From: Bacillota bacterium
GTDB taxonomy: Bacteria; Bacillota; Clostridia; Lachnospirales; Lachnospiraceae
Assembly (NCBI GenBank): GCA_023411225.1
Contig: JAEYPA010000028.1
Coordinates: 1 to 39,979, forward strand
DNA length: 39,979 nucleotides
Direction: 5' to 3'
This document shows, piece after piece, positions 15,653-24,348 of the stretch; position 1 is the first letter of the stretch, and every line of letters starts with the position of its first letter. Under the pieces are notes generated by a model. The model was given only the letters and a program-made list of their open reading frames with translations, had not been told where the DNA came from and did no database searches. Position numbers and translations under genes: made by a program.

Positions 15653-16702
15653 ATGGGTAAAAAAATAGTCGTTATGGAGGACTTCACAGTACGTGGAAAT
15701 GACTCCATACATAAATTTGATGTGTTAGCTGAGAAATATGGTGCAGAGGTTAAGTATATCCAGGTACAAAAAGACATTAAGGATGGAGACTCTTTCGCTA
15801 AGATGTTTTTAAAGATGGAGAAGAACGGTCCAGATGTAATTGAGGAAGAGGATGAATTACTTGAGGCAATCAAAGATGCCAATATCGTAATCTCTCATAT
15901 CAGTGCAATTAGTACAAAAGCAGTAAATGCGGGAGAAAATCTGGAAGCTGTATGTATCATGAGAAGTGGTGTGGAGAATGTTAACGTTCCTAATGCTACT
16001 GAGAAGGGTGTTAAGGTTATCAACGCTCCAGGTAGATTAGCAGTTCCTGTATCTGAATTCACTGTTGGCTTAATGATCTCTGAGATGAAGAACATTGCTC
16101 GTTCCCATCAGAGAATGCAGAATAAAAATTTTGACAACAAGTTTGTTAATGCAGACTATTCTGTAAACTTAAAAGGTAAAAATATTGGTTTAGTTGGCTG
16201 TGGTGCCGTTGGATCCAGAGTTGCTAAGATTATGAAAGCCTTTGAAGCAAATGTATTAATCTATGATCCATATGTACCAGATGAAAAGATTAAAGAACAG
16301 GGATATACTCCAGTATCTTTGAATGAACTTTGTAAAGAAGCAGATGTAATCTCCGTTCATTTCCGTTTAACAGAAGAGACAAAAGGTTTAATCGGAGCAG
16401 AGCAGTTCGCATTAATGAAACCTACCTGTTTCTTAATCAATACTGCAAGAGCAGGACTTGTAGATGAAGCCAGCTTAATGGATGCTCTTGTAAATCATAA
16501 GATTGGTGGAGCTGGTCTTGATGTATTCCATCAGGAACCACTTGAAGACGACAATCCTTTATTATCCTTAGAAAACGTTACTATTACGAACCATCTGGCA
16601 GGACATTGCTCCAATATCTTTGAAATGACAATGGATATCATGATAGGAGCTCTGGAACATTACTTTGAGACTGGAGAATGGATTAACGTAGTAAATAAAT
16701 AA
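15653..16702 (+). CDS. D-isomer-specific 2-hydroxyacid dehydrogenase family protein
   Basis: An NAD-dependent oxidoreductase of the phosphoglycerate/D-lactate dehydrogenase family. The cofactor motif GLVGCGAVGSR lies near residue 180. The catalytic triad is represented by Arg in NTARAGLVDE, Glu in FHQEPLEDDNPL and His in NHLAGHC. Length 349. The N-terminal half is unlike SerA, and no ACT domain is present, so serine synthesis is unlikely. Together with the dehydrogenase before it and the kinase after it (12-base gap, AGGAGA site), it probably handles a sugar-derived hydroxyacid or ketone. Confidence 0.83.
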   Translation: MGKKIVVMEDFTVRGNDSIHKFDVLAEKYGAEVKYIQVQKDIKDGDSFAKMFLKMEKNGPDVIEEEDELLEAIKDANIVISHISAISTKAVNAGENLEAVCIMRSGVENVNVPNATEKGVKVINAPGRLAVPVSEFTVGLMISEMKNIARSHQRMQNKNFDNKFVNADYSVNLKGKNIGLVGCGAVGSRVAKIMKAFEANVLIYDPYVPDEKIKEQGYTPVSLNELCKEADVISVHFRLTEETKGLIGAEQFALMKPTCFLINTARAGLVDEASLMDALVNHKIGGAGLDVFHQEPLEDDNPLLSLENVTITNHLAGHCSNIFEMTMDIMIGALEHYFETGEWINVVNK

Positions 16703-16713
16703 GGAGACCATAT

Positions 16714-18177
16714 ATGAAGAGAAACATTATCTTAGTTGTAGATTATGGTACCTCCAATGTCCGTGTCAATGCAATTGATGCAGCCAATGGTGGCATCCAA
16801 TATTCTTCTTCAAAGAAATATCTGGTTGAGAACAAAGGCAAAGGATATGCAGAGATCTCTTCTAAGTACATATGGGACTATTCCGTAGACTGTATGAGAG
16901 CAGTTATGGAACAATTCACCGAGGAGGATGAGGCGAAAGCAATTGCCTACTCCTTCTTCGGAGATAACTTGATTCCAGTGGACAAAGATGGCAATGCATT
17001 AAATGATTGTATTCTCTGTACAGATATAAGAGGTCAGGAAGAAGTAGATTACATTAATAGCCAGATTCCGGCAGCAGAACAGATTGACATCATAGGTGAT
17101 ACTTACATGCTGTTTAAGTTTGGTGCCAAGGCACTTTGGGTGAAGAACAACATGCCGGAGATAGTGGATAAACTGGCTTATTATGACACACAACAACAAT
17201 ATGTATTCCGTAAATTAGGGCTTAAAGCAGCCAATGACTATACCATGGCAGCTAGAAAACAGGTATGTAATCTAAATGGGTTAACATGGTCCAAACGATT
17301 CTTAGATGTGATGGGAATTACAGAAGAATCCTTAGGTACCGATATTGTAGCTACAGATGCAATTGTGGGATATGTGAAGAACTATGGGGATGTAACCTTC
17401 ACCCATGAGATTCCGGTAATAGCGGGAGGTCATGATTGTGATGTTGGTATGATTGGCATGGGTATCATAGATGAAAATGTTGATTTTGTCGGTGATATTA
17501 CTGGAACCTTTGATCACGTAGGATACCTGGCCAATGGCATTGTAAATATAGCAAAAGATTACCCTGAGGTACCACTTTGTTCCTATAATGGACCACTGGA
17601 GAACACCACCATCTGTTTAGGAGCAATTCCTACAGCAGGAGCAACTCTGGAATGGTTTATGCGTGAGATCAATGGAAGCACAAGCCAGGAAGAGTATACC
17701 AAATATTGGAACAGTGTGAAATTTGACGGAAAAGGAACCGTAATGGTATATCCAACTTTAGAGGGAAATCAAGGCCGTATAGAGGGCTTTGGTGTTACTA
17801 CCACTAAGGCAGATTTATTTAAGGCAATTATCGAGGCATTGACATTTGAGAACAGACGTCTGATTGAAAATTGCCAGAAGATTAAGTCAGATCCAATCAC
17901 CAGAGTAAGAATTGGTGGCGGCGTTGCCAACTCTGATGAATGGATGCAGTTGAGGGCGGATATCTCAGGAAGAACCATTGAGAGAATGAGTAATATACAG
18001 ATATCCTCTCTTGGTGGTGCTGTACTAGCAGCAGTCCGGATTGGGCTCTATTCTGACCTTAGGGAAGCGGTTGAACATATGGTACATGTAAAAGATACCT
18101 TTACTCCACATATGGAAGTACATAAAGAATATGAACGATTATATCAGACATTTCTTGAGAAAATGGGATATAAGTAG
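16714..18177 (+). CDS. FGGY-family carbohydrate kinase
   Basis: Phosphorylates a sugar or polyol with ATP. Both ASKHA ATPase halves are present: phosphate-1 motif VVDYGTSNVRV at residues 7-17, a central DITGTFDHVG phosphate-2 region, and the C-terminal family signature as GGGVANSDEWMQLRADISGRTI near residue 400 (quoted in part). The length of 487 is normal for xylulo-, fuculo- and rhamnulokinases. The ribosome site AAGGAGA precedes ATG. It should supply the phosphorylated ketose for the aldolase at 8425; which sugar is unclear. Confidence 0.88.
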   Translation: MKRNIILVVDYGTSNVRVNAIDAANGGIQYSSSKKYLVENKGKGYAEISSKYIWDYSVDCMRAVMEQFTEEDEAKAIAYSFFGDNLIPVDKDGNALNDCILCTDIRGQEEVDYINSQIPAAEQIDIIGDTYMLFKFGAKALWVKNNMPEIVDKLAYYDTQQQYVFRKLGLKAANDYTMAARKQVCNLNGLTWSKRFLDVMGITEESLGTDIVATDAIVGYVKNYGDVTFTHEIPVIAGGHDCDVGMIGMGIIDENVDFVGDITGTFDHVGYLANGIVNIAKDYPEVPLCSYNGPLENTTICLGAIPTAGATLEWFMREINGSTSQEEYTKYWNSVKFDGKGTVMVYPTLEGNQGRIEGFGVTTTKADLFKAIIEALTFENRRLIENCQKIKSDPITRVRIGGGVANSDEWMQLRADISGRTIERMSNIQISSLGGAVLAAVRIGLYSDLREAVEHMVHVKDTFTPHMEVHKEYERLYQTFLEKMGYK

Positions 18178-18192
18178 AAAGGAGCAATACAC

Positions 18193-19137
18193 GTGAGATA
18201 TAAACAATTTGGTAAGACAGAAATGAAATTTTCAGCTTTAACAGTAGGTACTTGGGCAATTGGTGGTGCAAACTGGGGCGATGTTAACAAAGCAGATTCC
18301 ATCAAAGCCATTCATGCAATGTTAGATAATGGTGTTAACAGTATTGATACTGCACCTGCTTATAACTTTGGTGAATCTGAGAGAGTAGTTGGGGAAGCTA
18401 TCAAAGGGCGTAGAGATAAACTATATATTACAACTAAGACAGGTGTATATAATGACAAAGAAAAGGGATTTGTAAAAGACTGCAGAAAAGAGACTGTTAT
18501 CAGACTTTGCGAAGAATCCTTAAAAAATCTTCAGACAGATTATATCGATTTATATATCGTTCACTGGCCAGACATTGAGCACAATGCTCCATTCTCTGAG
18601 ACCATGGAAGCTTTGAATTCCTTAAAGAAAGCTGGTAAGATTCGCTATATTGGTGTATCTAACTTTGACCAAGCGCAGATTGAGGACATTAGACAATATG
18701 GCGAGATCGATGCTTTACAGCCTCCATACTCCATGGTTAACAGAAGTCAGGAAGAATTAATGAAATGGACCAATGCAAATGGTATGGCTAATATGACTTA
18801 TGGCTCCTTAGGTGCTGGTATCTTAACTGGTGCTATCAGAGAATTACCTAACTTTGCTCCAGATGATATGCGTCTTGTATTCTATGATTTCTTTAAAGAA
18901 CCAAAATTCTCAAAGGTTATGCAGTTATTAAAGGTACTTGATAAGATTGCGGAAACTCATAATGCACCAGTCGCTCAAGTAGCTGTTAACTGGAACTCAC
19001 AGAAAGAATTCGTTCATACCTCTCTTTGTGGTGTTAGAAATGCAGAGGAAGCTAATGAGAATTGTAAAGGTTTTGAATGGAGTTTAACAGCTGAAGAGAT
19101 GAACATGATAGATGAAGCTATTAAAACTTACCTATAG
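18193..19137 (+). CDS. aldo/keto reductase
   Basis: NAD(P)H-dependent reductase of the AKR barrel family, 314 residues. The tetrad is complete: Asp52, Tyr57 (DTAPAYNFGE), Lys82 (TTKTG) and His124 (IVHWPD). The start is GTG, with AGGAG nine bases upstream; it lies 15 bases after the kinase. It may reduce an aldose, or the aldehyde made by the aldolase, balancing the two dehydrogenases in the operon. Confidence 0.9.
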   Translation: MRYKQFGKTEMKFSALTVGTWAIGGANWGDVNKADSIKAIHAMLDNGVNSIDTAPAYNFGESERVVGEAIKGRRDKLYITTKTGVYNDKEKGFVKDCRKETVIRLCEESLKNLQTDYIDLYIVHWPDIEHNAPFSETMEALNSLKKAGKIRYIGVSNFDQAQIEDIRQYGEIDALQPPYSMVNRSQEELMKWTNANGMANMTYGSLGAGILTGAIRELPNFAPDDMRLVFYDFFKEPKFSKVMQLLKVLDKIAETHNAPVAQVAVNWNSQKEFVHTSLCGVRNAEEANENCKGFEWSLTAEEMNMIDEAIKTYL

Positions 19138-19149
19138 AAGGATAATGAA

Positions 19150-19908
19150 ATGGACTTACAATTAACCGGAAAGACAGTTATCATAACAGGCGGTTCTAAA
19201 GGGATTGGAAAAGGGATAGCTACAGTTTTTACAGAGGAAGGCTGTAATGTAGTTGTAAACTTTCGTTCTGACGAGGCTGGGGCTAAGGAATTTGCCAAGG
19301 AACTGACGGGTAATCATGTTCAGGCTGTTGCCATCCAGGCAGATGTGTCCAAAGAAGACGGAGCCAAAAACTTATTTGAACAGGCACAAAAGATCTTCGG
19401 CACAATTGATATATTGGTCAATAATGCAGCTGGTGGCTTTCGCCCAAAACCATTTCAGGAGATTTCCTCCGGTGAGTGGAAGCTTGCTGAGGAAGGGTTG
19501 TTAGATCCTGCCTTTTATATGAGTAAACTTTTCTTACAACATTGCATAGATAATAAAAAGGGCGGTCATATTATCAACCTCTTATCTAAATCTGCTATTC
19601 TTTCAAGTAGCATTAATAATCTTCCTTACGTGGCCAATAAAGGAGCACTTGTCTCTCTTACCAGAGGTATGGCAAAAGAGTTCATACAGTATGGGATCTA
19701 TGTCAACGGTATAGTTCCCGGTTATGTACGCACTGAAAGGGGTCATAGAGATGGAGATGAGCGAACAGAAAGAGTGCGAAAATTACTACCATCAGGTGAA
19801 TTCGCAATGCCTAGAGAAATGGGTAATGTTGCTGCAATACTAGCTTCCCCTTTATTCAAGCAGATGATAGGGGCGGTAGTAGACTGTACTGGAGGAACAT
19901 TAATATAG
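19150..19908 (+). CDS. SDR-family oxidoreductase
   Basis: Classical short-chain dehydrogenase of 252 residues. The cofactor loop TGGSKGIG spans 13-20, NNAAG 91-95, a catalytic Ser lies in LLSKS (146 or 148), and YVANK supplies Tyr160 and Lys164. The C-terminus ends in DCTGGTLI, like the VDGG strand of the family. It begins 12 bases after the reductase, so it is co-transcribed. Relatives in such operons interconvert sugar alcohols and ketoses; the substrate is not evident. Confidence 0.88.
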   Translation: MDLQLTGKTVIITGGSKGIGKGIATVFTEEGCNVVVNFRSDEAGAKEFAKELTGNHVQAVAIQADVSKEDGAKNLFEQAQKIFGTIDILVNNAAGGFRPKPFQEISSGEWKLAEEGLLDPAFYMSKLFLQHCIDNKKGGHIINLLSKSAILSSSINNLPYVANKGALVSLTRGMAKEFIQYGIYVNGIVPGYVRTERGHRDGDERTERVRKLLPSGEFAMPREMGNVAAILASPLFKQMIGAVVDCTGGTLI

Positions 19909-19918
19909 GATAACGGTG

Positions 19919-19960
19919 AGAAATGGAAATTGAAGATGCTGTATGTAGGTTTCCATTTCT
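19919..19960 (+). terminator. hairpin between SDR and MFS genes (attenuator or terminator)
   Basis: A perfect 11-bp stem, AGAAATGGAAA (19919-19929) with TTTCCATTTCT (19950-19960), 20-base loop, followed by TACTTT. The T run is short, so partial read-through into the transporter gene is likely. Confidence 0.5.
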
Positions 19961-19983
19961 TACTTTATAGAAGGGAAAATATT

Positions 19984-21180
19984 ATGAAGCAAAATGCAAA
20001 AGTTGAATTTATTAAATTTTCTCTAGTGGAAGATTTGTTCTTCGCTATCTTTTCCATAACCTCGTATCAGACCATGTTTCTTCAAGACTCGGGCATGAGA
20101 AGTGACCAAATAGGTATTATTGTGGCTACCTCCTCTGTAGTGGGATTAATTACAGTACCTATCTGGGGCATAATTAGTGATCGGTTGCATACGGCAAGGG
20201 GAACCTTCTTACTAAGTGTAGTGGTAACCTCCATACTATATTGCCTTCTTCCTTTGGCTAAAAGAATTACAGGTGGCAATGTAAATATCTATTATGTATA
20301 TATTCCTTTTATTTTTTTGTTTCGACAGGCAACCAACTCTATGTTAGATAGTTGGTGTATTAGTGAACTATCACCCAAAGGAATCGGCTACGGAAGGGTT
20401 CGAATGTGGGGATCAGTGGGATATTCTCTGGTTTCTATCATCCTAGGCTGTCTGGTAGGGGTTTACTTTAATGCTGATGTAGCGTTTTATATAATACTTC
20501 CTCTAATCATCATATTACTTCTTATTGCCCCTGGGAAAGGAAAAACTACAGCGGTAAAAGATGAGCCAAAAGAGGAAAACAAGAAAAAAGAAAATTATTT
20601 TAAGGTATTGATAAAGAATCGCTCCTTTATCTTCTATCTGATCTATGCATTTGGACTAAACATCTACCTGTCAGTGACCCTGATCTTTATGTCCTATATC
20701 TTAGTGGCAGCCGATTGTGAACCGGGTCAAATCGGATTGGTCACAGGACTTCGAGCTCTTGTAGAGATTAGTACTATGTATTTAGGTGCTAGGCTGATGA
20801 AAAAAATACCACTTCGCTATATTATAATAGTCCCAGGCATTCTCCACGGACTAGAGCATCTTTTATATCAGACGGCAGGTAATATCTACGGTATCATAGG
20901 AATCATGATCTTGTCAGGGGCAGCAGGAGGTATTTTTTACAGCTTGGGACCAACCTATATCTATGAGATTGTACCAAGGGAGGTTTCTAATACTGCCCAA
21001 TCGCTTAACGCAATGAATATGACCTTAGTTAGTATTACGGGGTCCTTGGTAGGGGGATATGTGATTAAGCTTTGGGGAATACATACCCTTACAACAGGTG
21101 CTGGTATATTAATACTTTCGTTAACCGTCTTCTTTACGATAACCTTAATTGTAAAAAATAAAAAAAGAAAAGAGGAATAA
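19984..21180 (+). CDS. MFS transporter (MFS_1-like, sugar/nucleoside symporter type)
   Basis: A 12-helix membrane transporter of about 398 residues resembling the LacY/NupG-like MFS group. A short N-terminus (EFIKFSLVEDLFFAIF) leads into helix 1, and a basic, glutamate-rich cytoplasmic loop near 185-210 separates the two six-helix halves. The start is ATG 19984 with AGAAGGGA upstream; the in-frame TTG at 19930 would place the start inside the hairpin at 19919-19960. Its presence next to a complete ABC importer suggests a second route for the same or a related sugar, or export. Substrate unknown. Confidence 0.82.
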   Translation: MKQNAKVEFIKFSLVEDLFFAIFSITSYQTMFLQDSGMRSDQIGIIVATSSVVGLITVPIWGIISDRLHTARGTFLLSVVVTSILYCLLPLAKRITGGNVNIYYVYIPFIFLFRQATNSMLDSWCISELSPKGIGYGRVRMWGSVGYSLVSIILGCLVGVYFNADVAFYIILPLIIILLLIAPGKGKTTAVKDEPKEENKKKENYFKVLIKNRSFIFYLIYAFGLNIYLSVTLIFMSYILVAADCEPGQIGLVTGLRALVEISTMYLGARLMKKIPLRYIIIVPGILHGLEHLLYQTAGNIYGIIGIMILSGAAGGIFYSLGPTYIYEIVPREVSNTAQSLNAMNMTLVSITGSLVGGYVIKLWGIHTLTTGAGILILSLTVFFTITLIVKNKKRKEE

Positions 21181-21182
21181 CC

Positions 21183-21623
21183 ATGAAAAAAACAGGAATT
21201 TTAAATGCGGATTTACAATATGAATTAACCAAGCTTCGCCACCAGGATAAGTTAGTAATATGTGATGCAGGTTTTCCAATTCCTAAGGGTTCCACTATTG
21301 TGGATGTATCCTTAGTGGCAGGTATTCCTACTTTTATGCAGACACTAAAGGCAGTATTAAATGAAATGATTGTCGAAGAATACATGGTATTTGATTTTAT
21401 GAAACAATATAATACGGATTATTATGAAGAGGTTACTAAGATGTTTACTAATCAGAAAGCATCTGAAGTATCTATGCCGGATTTCATTGAGGCCTCCAAG
21501 GATGTAAAACTGTTTATTCGCACAGGTGAGTTAAAACCAGCTTCTAATATCTTGCTAGTATCTGCTACAGGAGTGAAAGAAATGAACGAGACACTAGATG
21601 TTTCCTTTGACTCCGTATTATAA
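21183..21623 (+). CDS. RbsD/FucU-family sugar mutarotase (D-ribose pyranase-like)
   Basis: Interconverts the ring forms of a sugar so that downstream enzymes get the right anomer. The start MKKTGILNADL and the residues His20 and Asp28 (RHQDKLVICDAGFPIP) match RbsD closely, and FIRTGELKPASNILLVSATG fits the C-terminal active-site strand. At 146 residues it is longer than RbsD (about 131), with an extra acidic tail. It starts two bases after the MFS stop, with AGAGGA inside the end of that gene. With the ribose-type transporter it suggests a furanose/pyranose-forming sugar as inducer, though no ribokinase is present. Confidence 0.88.
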   Translation: MKKTGILNADLQYELTKLRHQDKLVICDAGFPIPKGSTIVDVSLVAGIPTFMQTLKAVLNEMIVEEYMVFDFMKQYNTDYYEEVTKMFTNQKASEVSMPDFIEASKDVKLFIRTGELKPASNILLVSATGVKEMNETLDVSFDSVL

Positions 21624-21726
21624 CATATGGAGTTTAGATATAGAACATCTAATATATAATAAGAGGAAACTTTTATTGAACAGGTTCAGAATAAGGTCAC
21701 CCCATCTGTATATTGATAAGCTGTGA

Positions 21727-21783
21727 AATTAATTTTATCTAATAGAATTAATTCTTACAAAAAGAAATTTATAATGTTATAAT
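21727..21783 (+). promoter_or_regulatory. promoter and candidate operator of the ROK regulator gene
   Basis: TTACAA (21755-21760), 17-base spacer, TATAAT (21778-21783) with extended TGT. Just upstream, two AATTAATT copies (21727-21734 and 21746-21753) are spaced 19 bases apart, resembling the AT-rich repeats at 8312-8399. This suggests autoregulation and control of the 8.4 kb operon by the same protein. Confidence 0.5.
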
Positions 21784-21828
21784 AAGTATAAATAAGTTAT
21801 ATAATTCCCTTGGAAAGGATTGGATGTT

Positions 21829-23070
21829 GTGGCAGGAATACATACATATGACCCTAGATTCTCGGCAATAAAGAAAACGAAGAAAATTGGAAAGAATTCC
21901 AGCACTGTCCTACAGGAAAATAGAAATCTTATTCTACAACTTATTCAACAAGAAGGAACCATTTCCAGAAAACAGCTTTCAGAAAAGACTGGATTGCAAC
22001 CAGCTACGGTGACGATTATCATTCAAGAGCTATTAGCTCAGGGCTTTATAAAAGAACAGGGAATGATGGATGGTGGCAGTGGCCGGGGCGTAAAAGCCTT
22101 TTCTATGGTTGATAATATCTATATAGTAGTAGTAAGAATGACAGCAGCTTATGTGAAAATAGCCTTATATGATGCACATGTACAAAATTTATATGTAGAA
22201 AAGATATTCTACGAAAAGAAAGATTATATTTATGAGGCAGTGGATCTTATTGATGCACATATCAATAACATGAAGAACATTATCGATGTAAGTAAGATTA
22301 TGTGTATTGTAGTAGGTGTAGAACATATGTATCGTCTGATTAATTCGGATTATAAATTGTGGGATGAGTATCGTCAGGAGTATTGTCCAATAGGAAAGAT
22401 TATATATAATCGAACAGGGTATAAGGTATTTGTAAATCGGGGAGTCAACCTTTCTACATACGGAGCATGGAACAAGTATAAGAAGTGGAAGAACTGTGAA
22501 GATGATTATGCCATGATGATTAATATTCTGTTGGGCTATGATATTGAAGGCAGTATGCTGATAAATAATGAAATTGTATATGGAACCAATGGCCTCTGCG
22601 GTCAATTAAAAAATATGCGAATAAGCAAGGACAGTGATAAGACCCTTAATGATGTGGCGGCTGTTCCAGCCTTACTGAAGCGGACGAAGGAACTGTTTGA
22701 AACCTATCCCGAATCTTGTGTGGCCAATAAGAAGGACTTGAACATTCGGGATGTTATTGCAGGCTATAGAAATAATGATCAGCTTTGTCTGCAGGTTTTT
22801 AATGAAATGATAGAAAATATTGCTTATACCATTGCACAGATGTTGGAACTATTAGATCCGGATGTGATAATTATAGCGGATGAAGTACCTCCAACGGAAA
22901 GCTTTGTTGAACGGCTTCAAGATGAAATTAGTAAATACACCGATAGAGAGAAAGCCTTGCGAGTTGGAACTTTTTTAAAAACAGAGCGTGTGACAAAGAA
23001 TGATCCAACATTATTAGGTGGTGCAATATATGCTTTCGAATTATTATTTAGCAATATAGGAATATTCTAG
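21829..23070 (+). CDS. ROK-family transcriptional regulator with a degenerate sugar-kinase domain
   Basis: A NagC/XylR-type repressor (about 413 residues). A winged helix-turn-helix occupies roughly residues 25-85 (ISRKQLSEKTGLQPATVT). The C-terminal ROK domain lacks the DxGxT phosphate loop (the strand reads YIVVVRMTAAYVKIALYD), and where the family has the CxCGxxGCxE zinc motif I see no such cysteine cluster. It should therefore bind but not phosphorylate a ligand, and the effector site may be altered. GTG 21829 follows GGAAAGGAT at the normal distance; the TTG at 21820 is too close to that site. It probably controls the sugar operon that ends just before it. Confidence 0.85.
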   Translation: MAGIHTYDPRFSAIKKTKKIGKNSSTVLQENRNLILQLIQQEGTISRKQLSEKTGLQPATVTIIIQELLAQGFIKEQGMMDGGSGRGVKAFSMVDNIYIVVVRMTAAYVKIALYDAHVQNLYVEKIFYEKKDYIYEAVDLIDAHINNMKNIIDVSKIMCIVVGVEHMYRLINSDYKLWDEYRQEYCPIGKIIYNRTGYKVFVNRGVNLSTYGAWNKYKKWKNCEDDYAMMINILLGYDIEGSMLINNEIVYGTNGLCGQLKNMRISKDSDKTLNDVAAVPALLKRTKELFETYPESCVANKKDLNIRDVIAGYRNNDQLCLQVFNEMIENIAYTIAQMLELLDPDVIIIADEVPPTESFVERLQDEISKYTDREKALRVGTFLKTERVTKNDPTLLGGAIYAFELLFSNIGIF

Positions 23071-23087
23071 AGAAAAAGGGAACATGA

Positions 23088-23158
23088 AAAAAGGCTCTAA
23101 TGCTGGTATTGGTGCAAGTACAATATATCTTGCACCAACACTAGACTTAATGCCCTTT
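23088..23158 (-). terminator. long hairpin between convergent genes, terminator of the DUF402 gene
   Basis: Core stem TTGGTGCAAG (23109-23118) with CTTGCACCAA (23129-23138), extended by CTCTAATG-type pairing and by AAAGG/CCTTT. On the minus strand it is followed by CCTTTTTT (from 23095 down to 23088). The plus-strand side (CCCTTTGTTT) is weaker, so it may act in both directions. Confidence 0.6.
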
Positions 23159-23165
23159 GTTTGTG

Positions 23166-23190
23166 AAGAACCTATAGGGTGTTCTTTTTA
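23166..23190 (+). terminator. intrinsic terminator of the ROK gene, overlapping the DUF402 3' end
   Basis: AAGAAC pairs with GTTCTT around a CC/GG centre, followed by TTTTTATTA. It extends past the stop codon of the convergent gene at 23172. Confidence 0.5.
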
Positions 23191-23669
23191 TTACTAATAA
23201 TTTCTACAATATCTTGATATTCCCTGAATCTTCCTTCGTAGATATCTTTTAGCAGGGAATTTGTCTTATCTAATATCTTGCAGGCTTCTTTCTTGGAGAG
23301 TAAACCAAGCTTTAGCGCTTCAGAAAGTTCATCCAAATCCAAAACCTTAAGGCTTCCATCCTTCATGACAATGACATCTACTAATAAATCAATTATGATC
23401 AGAGAATTGGAGGATGCTTCATAGGTATGGGTAATGATATCACAGTACCAGTATACCAGTTGGTCGTTGTGGTCGAATACCTTACTTATTTTGTATCCCC
23501 TATCTAAAAGAAAGGCAGAGTAACCGTAGGCAATGTCCTTCCTAGGTTTTATTGTATTCCAATGAGTAATTACAAGCTTTTCATCCGCGTAGATGATAAT
23601 GTCATCTTTAAGGGGAATCAGTTCTTCAGGAATAAGCCGTTTCCGATATAAAAGTATGTCTTTATTCAT
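23172..23669 (-). CDS. DUF402 domain protein
   Basis: A 165-residue protein of the DUF402 fold. Recognisable landmarks are a mid-protein YWYCDI strand and VIVMKDGSLKVLDLDELSEAL followed by a helical C-terminus, which is the typical end of the family. Characterised relatives include nucleoside tri/diphosphatases (Ntdp, B. subtilis YgaC) and the RNA-binding FAU-1 group. Acidic residues in LLVDVIVMKDG and DLDEL are candidates for metal binding. AAGGAGG precedes ATG on the minus strand. It is monocistronic, convergent to the ROK gene and divergent from the atp operon. Confidence 0.8.
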   Translation of the reverse strand: MNKDILLYRKRLIPEELIPLKDDIIIYADEKLVITHWNTIKPRKDIAYGYSAFLLDRGYKISKVFDHNDQLVYWYCDIITHTYEASSNSLIIIDLLVDVIVMKDGSLKVLDLDELSEALKLGLLSKKEACKILDKTNSLLKDIYEGRFREYQDIVEIISNKKNTL

Positions 23670-23703
23670 ACAGAACCTCCTTCAAATTTAAAGGCTTTTT
23701 ACG

Positions 23704-23712
23704 ATTATACCA
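23704..23712 (-). promoter_or_regulatory. extended -10 of the DUF402 gene
   Basis: On the minus strand TGGTATAAT, 35 bases before the start codon. No convincing -35 is seen, which suits an extended -10 promoter. Confidence 0.5.
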
Positions 23713-23997
23713 TTTATTGAGAATATAAGATATAAAATATAAGCTTTTTTGGTCGATTTCTCTCAATAAGGTTCCTTTGAGCAGACTTATTGTTTGTGTT
23801 CTGTGAAGTTTTCGCGGACAAAATGGTGATATATGAATAAAGAATACACAATAAACATATGATAAATACAATCACTGGACATGGATATAGAGAATTTGTA
23901 TAGCAAAATAATAAAAATTATGACGTATGTTAGTATTTATATAGACTTAGTACTGAAAAATGACATAAACGTAGTTCTGATAACTGAGGTGAATTGG

Positions 23998-24348
23998 ATG
24001 AAAAATAATAGTGATATAAAAAAAGGCATCATAATGATAACCCAGATCGGGATTACCATGCTGGTACCTATTTTTTTATGTATCTTTATAGGATACCAAC
24101 TGGACCATTATTTTCAGACAGGTGGCTGGTTTTTTGTTTTTCTTATCCTAGGTATTTTGTCTGCTTTTCGTAATGTATATGTTCTGACTAAGCAGTTTTA
24201 TGCCAAAGACAAGGCGAGAGAAGATGCAGAGCTTAAGTACTTGAAAGGGCTTAAGCAGGAAGGCCGGACTTCGAGTCAGTCATCATCTTCTAAGACTGTA
24301 AACGAGACCGATAGTAAGAATAATATAGTGAAAGGCAGGTTATCATGA
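23998..24348 (+). CDS. AtpZ/AtpI-family protein at the head of the ATP synthase operon
   Basis: A small membrane protein (116 residues) with two helices (about 13-34 and 44-62) separated by DHYFQTGGWF, the AtpZ pattern, and a charged Ser-rich tail. AtpZ with AtpI has been linked to c-ring assembly and to Mg2+/Ca2+ supply of the synthase. ATG 23998 is chosen because GAGGTGA (23986-23992) precedes it and the protein then begins as in relatives. The longer frame from 23881 lacks a ribosome site and adds an unrelated hydrophobic leader. The stop overlaps the next start (ATGA). Confidence 0.78.
   Translation: MKNNSDIKKGIIMITQIGITMLVPIFLCIFIGYQLDHYFQTGGWFFVFLILGILSAFRNVYVLTKQFYAKDKAREDAELKYLKGLKQEGRTSSQSSSSKTVNETDSKNNIVKGRLS

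Noticed and set aside
23662..23871. Minus-strand ORF upstream of the DUF402 gene
   Set aside because: No ribosome site, it overlaps the DUF402 start and spans its promoter; composition is that of AT-rich noncoding DNA.
23881..23997. 39-residue N-terminal extension of the AtpZ-like protein
   Set aside because: No ribosome site before ATG 23881, unlike any AtpZ start, whereas GAGGTGA precedes ATG 23998.
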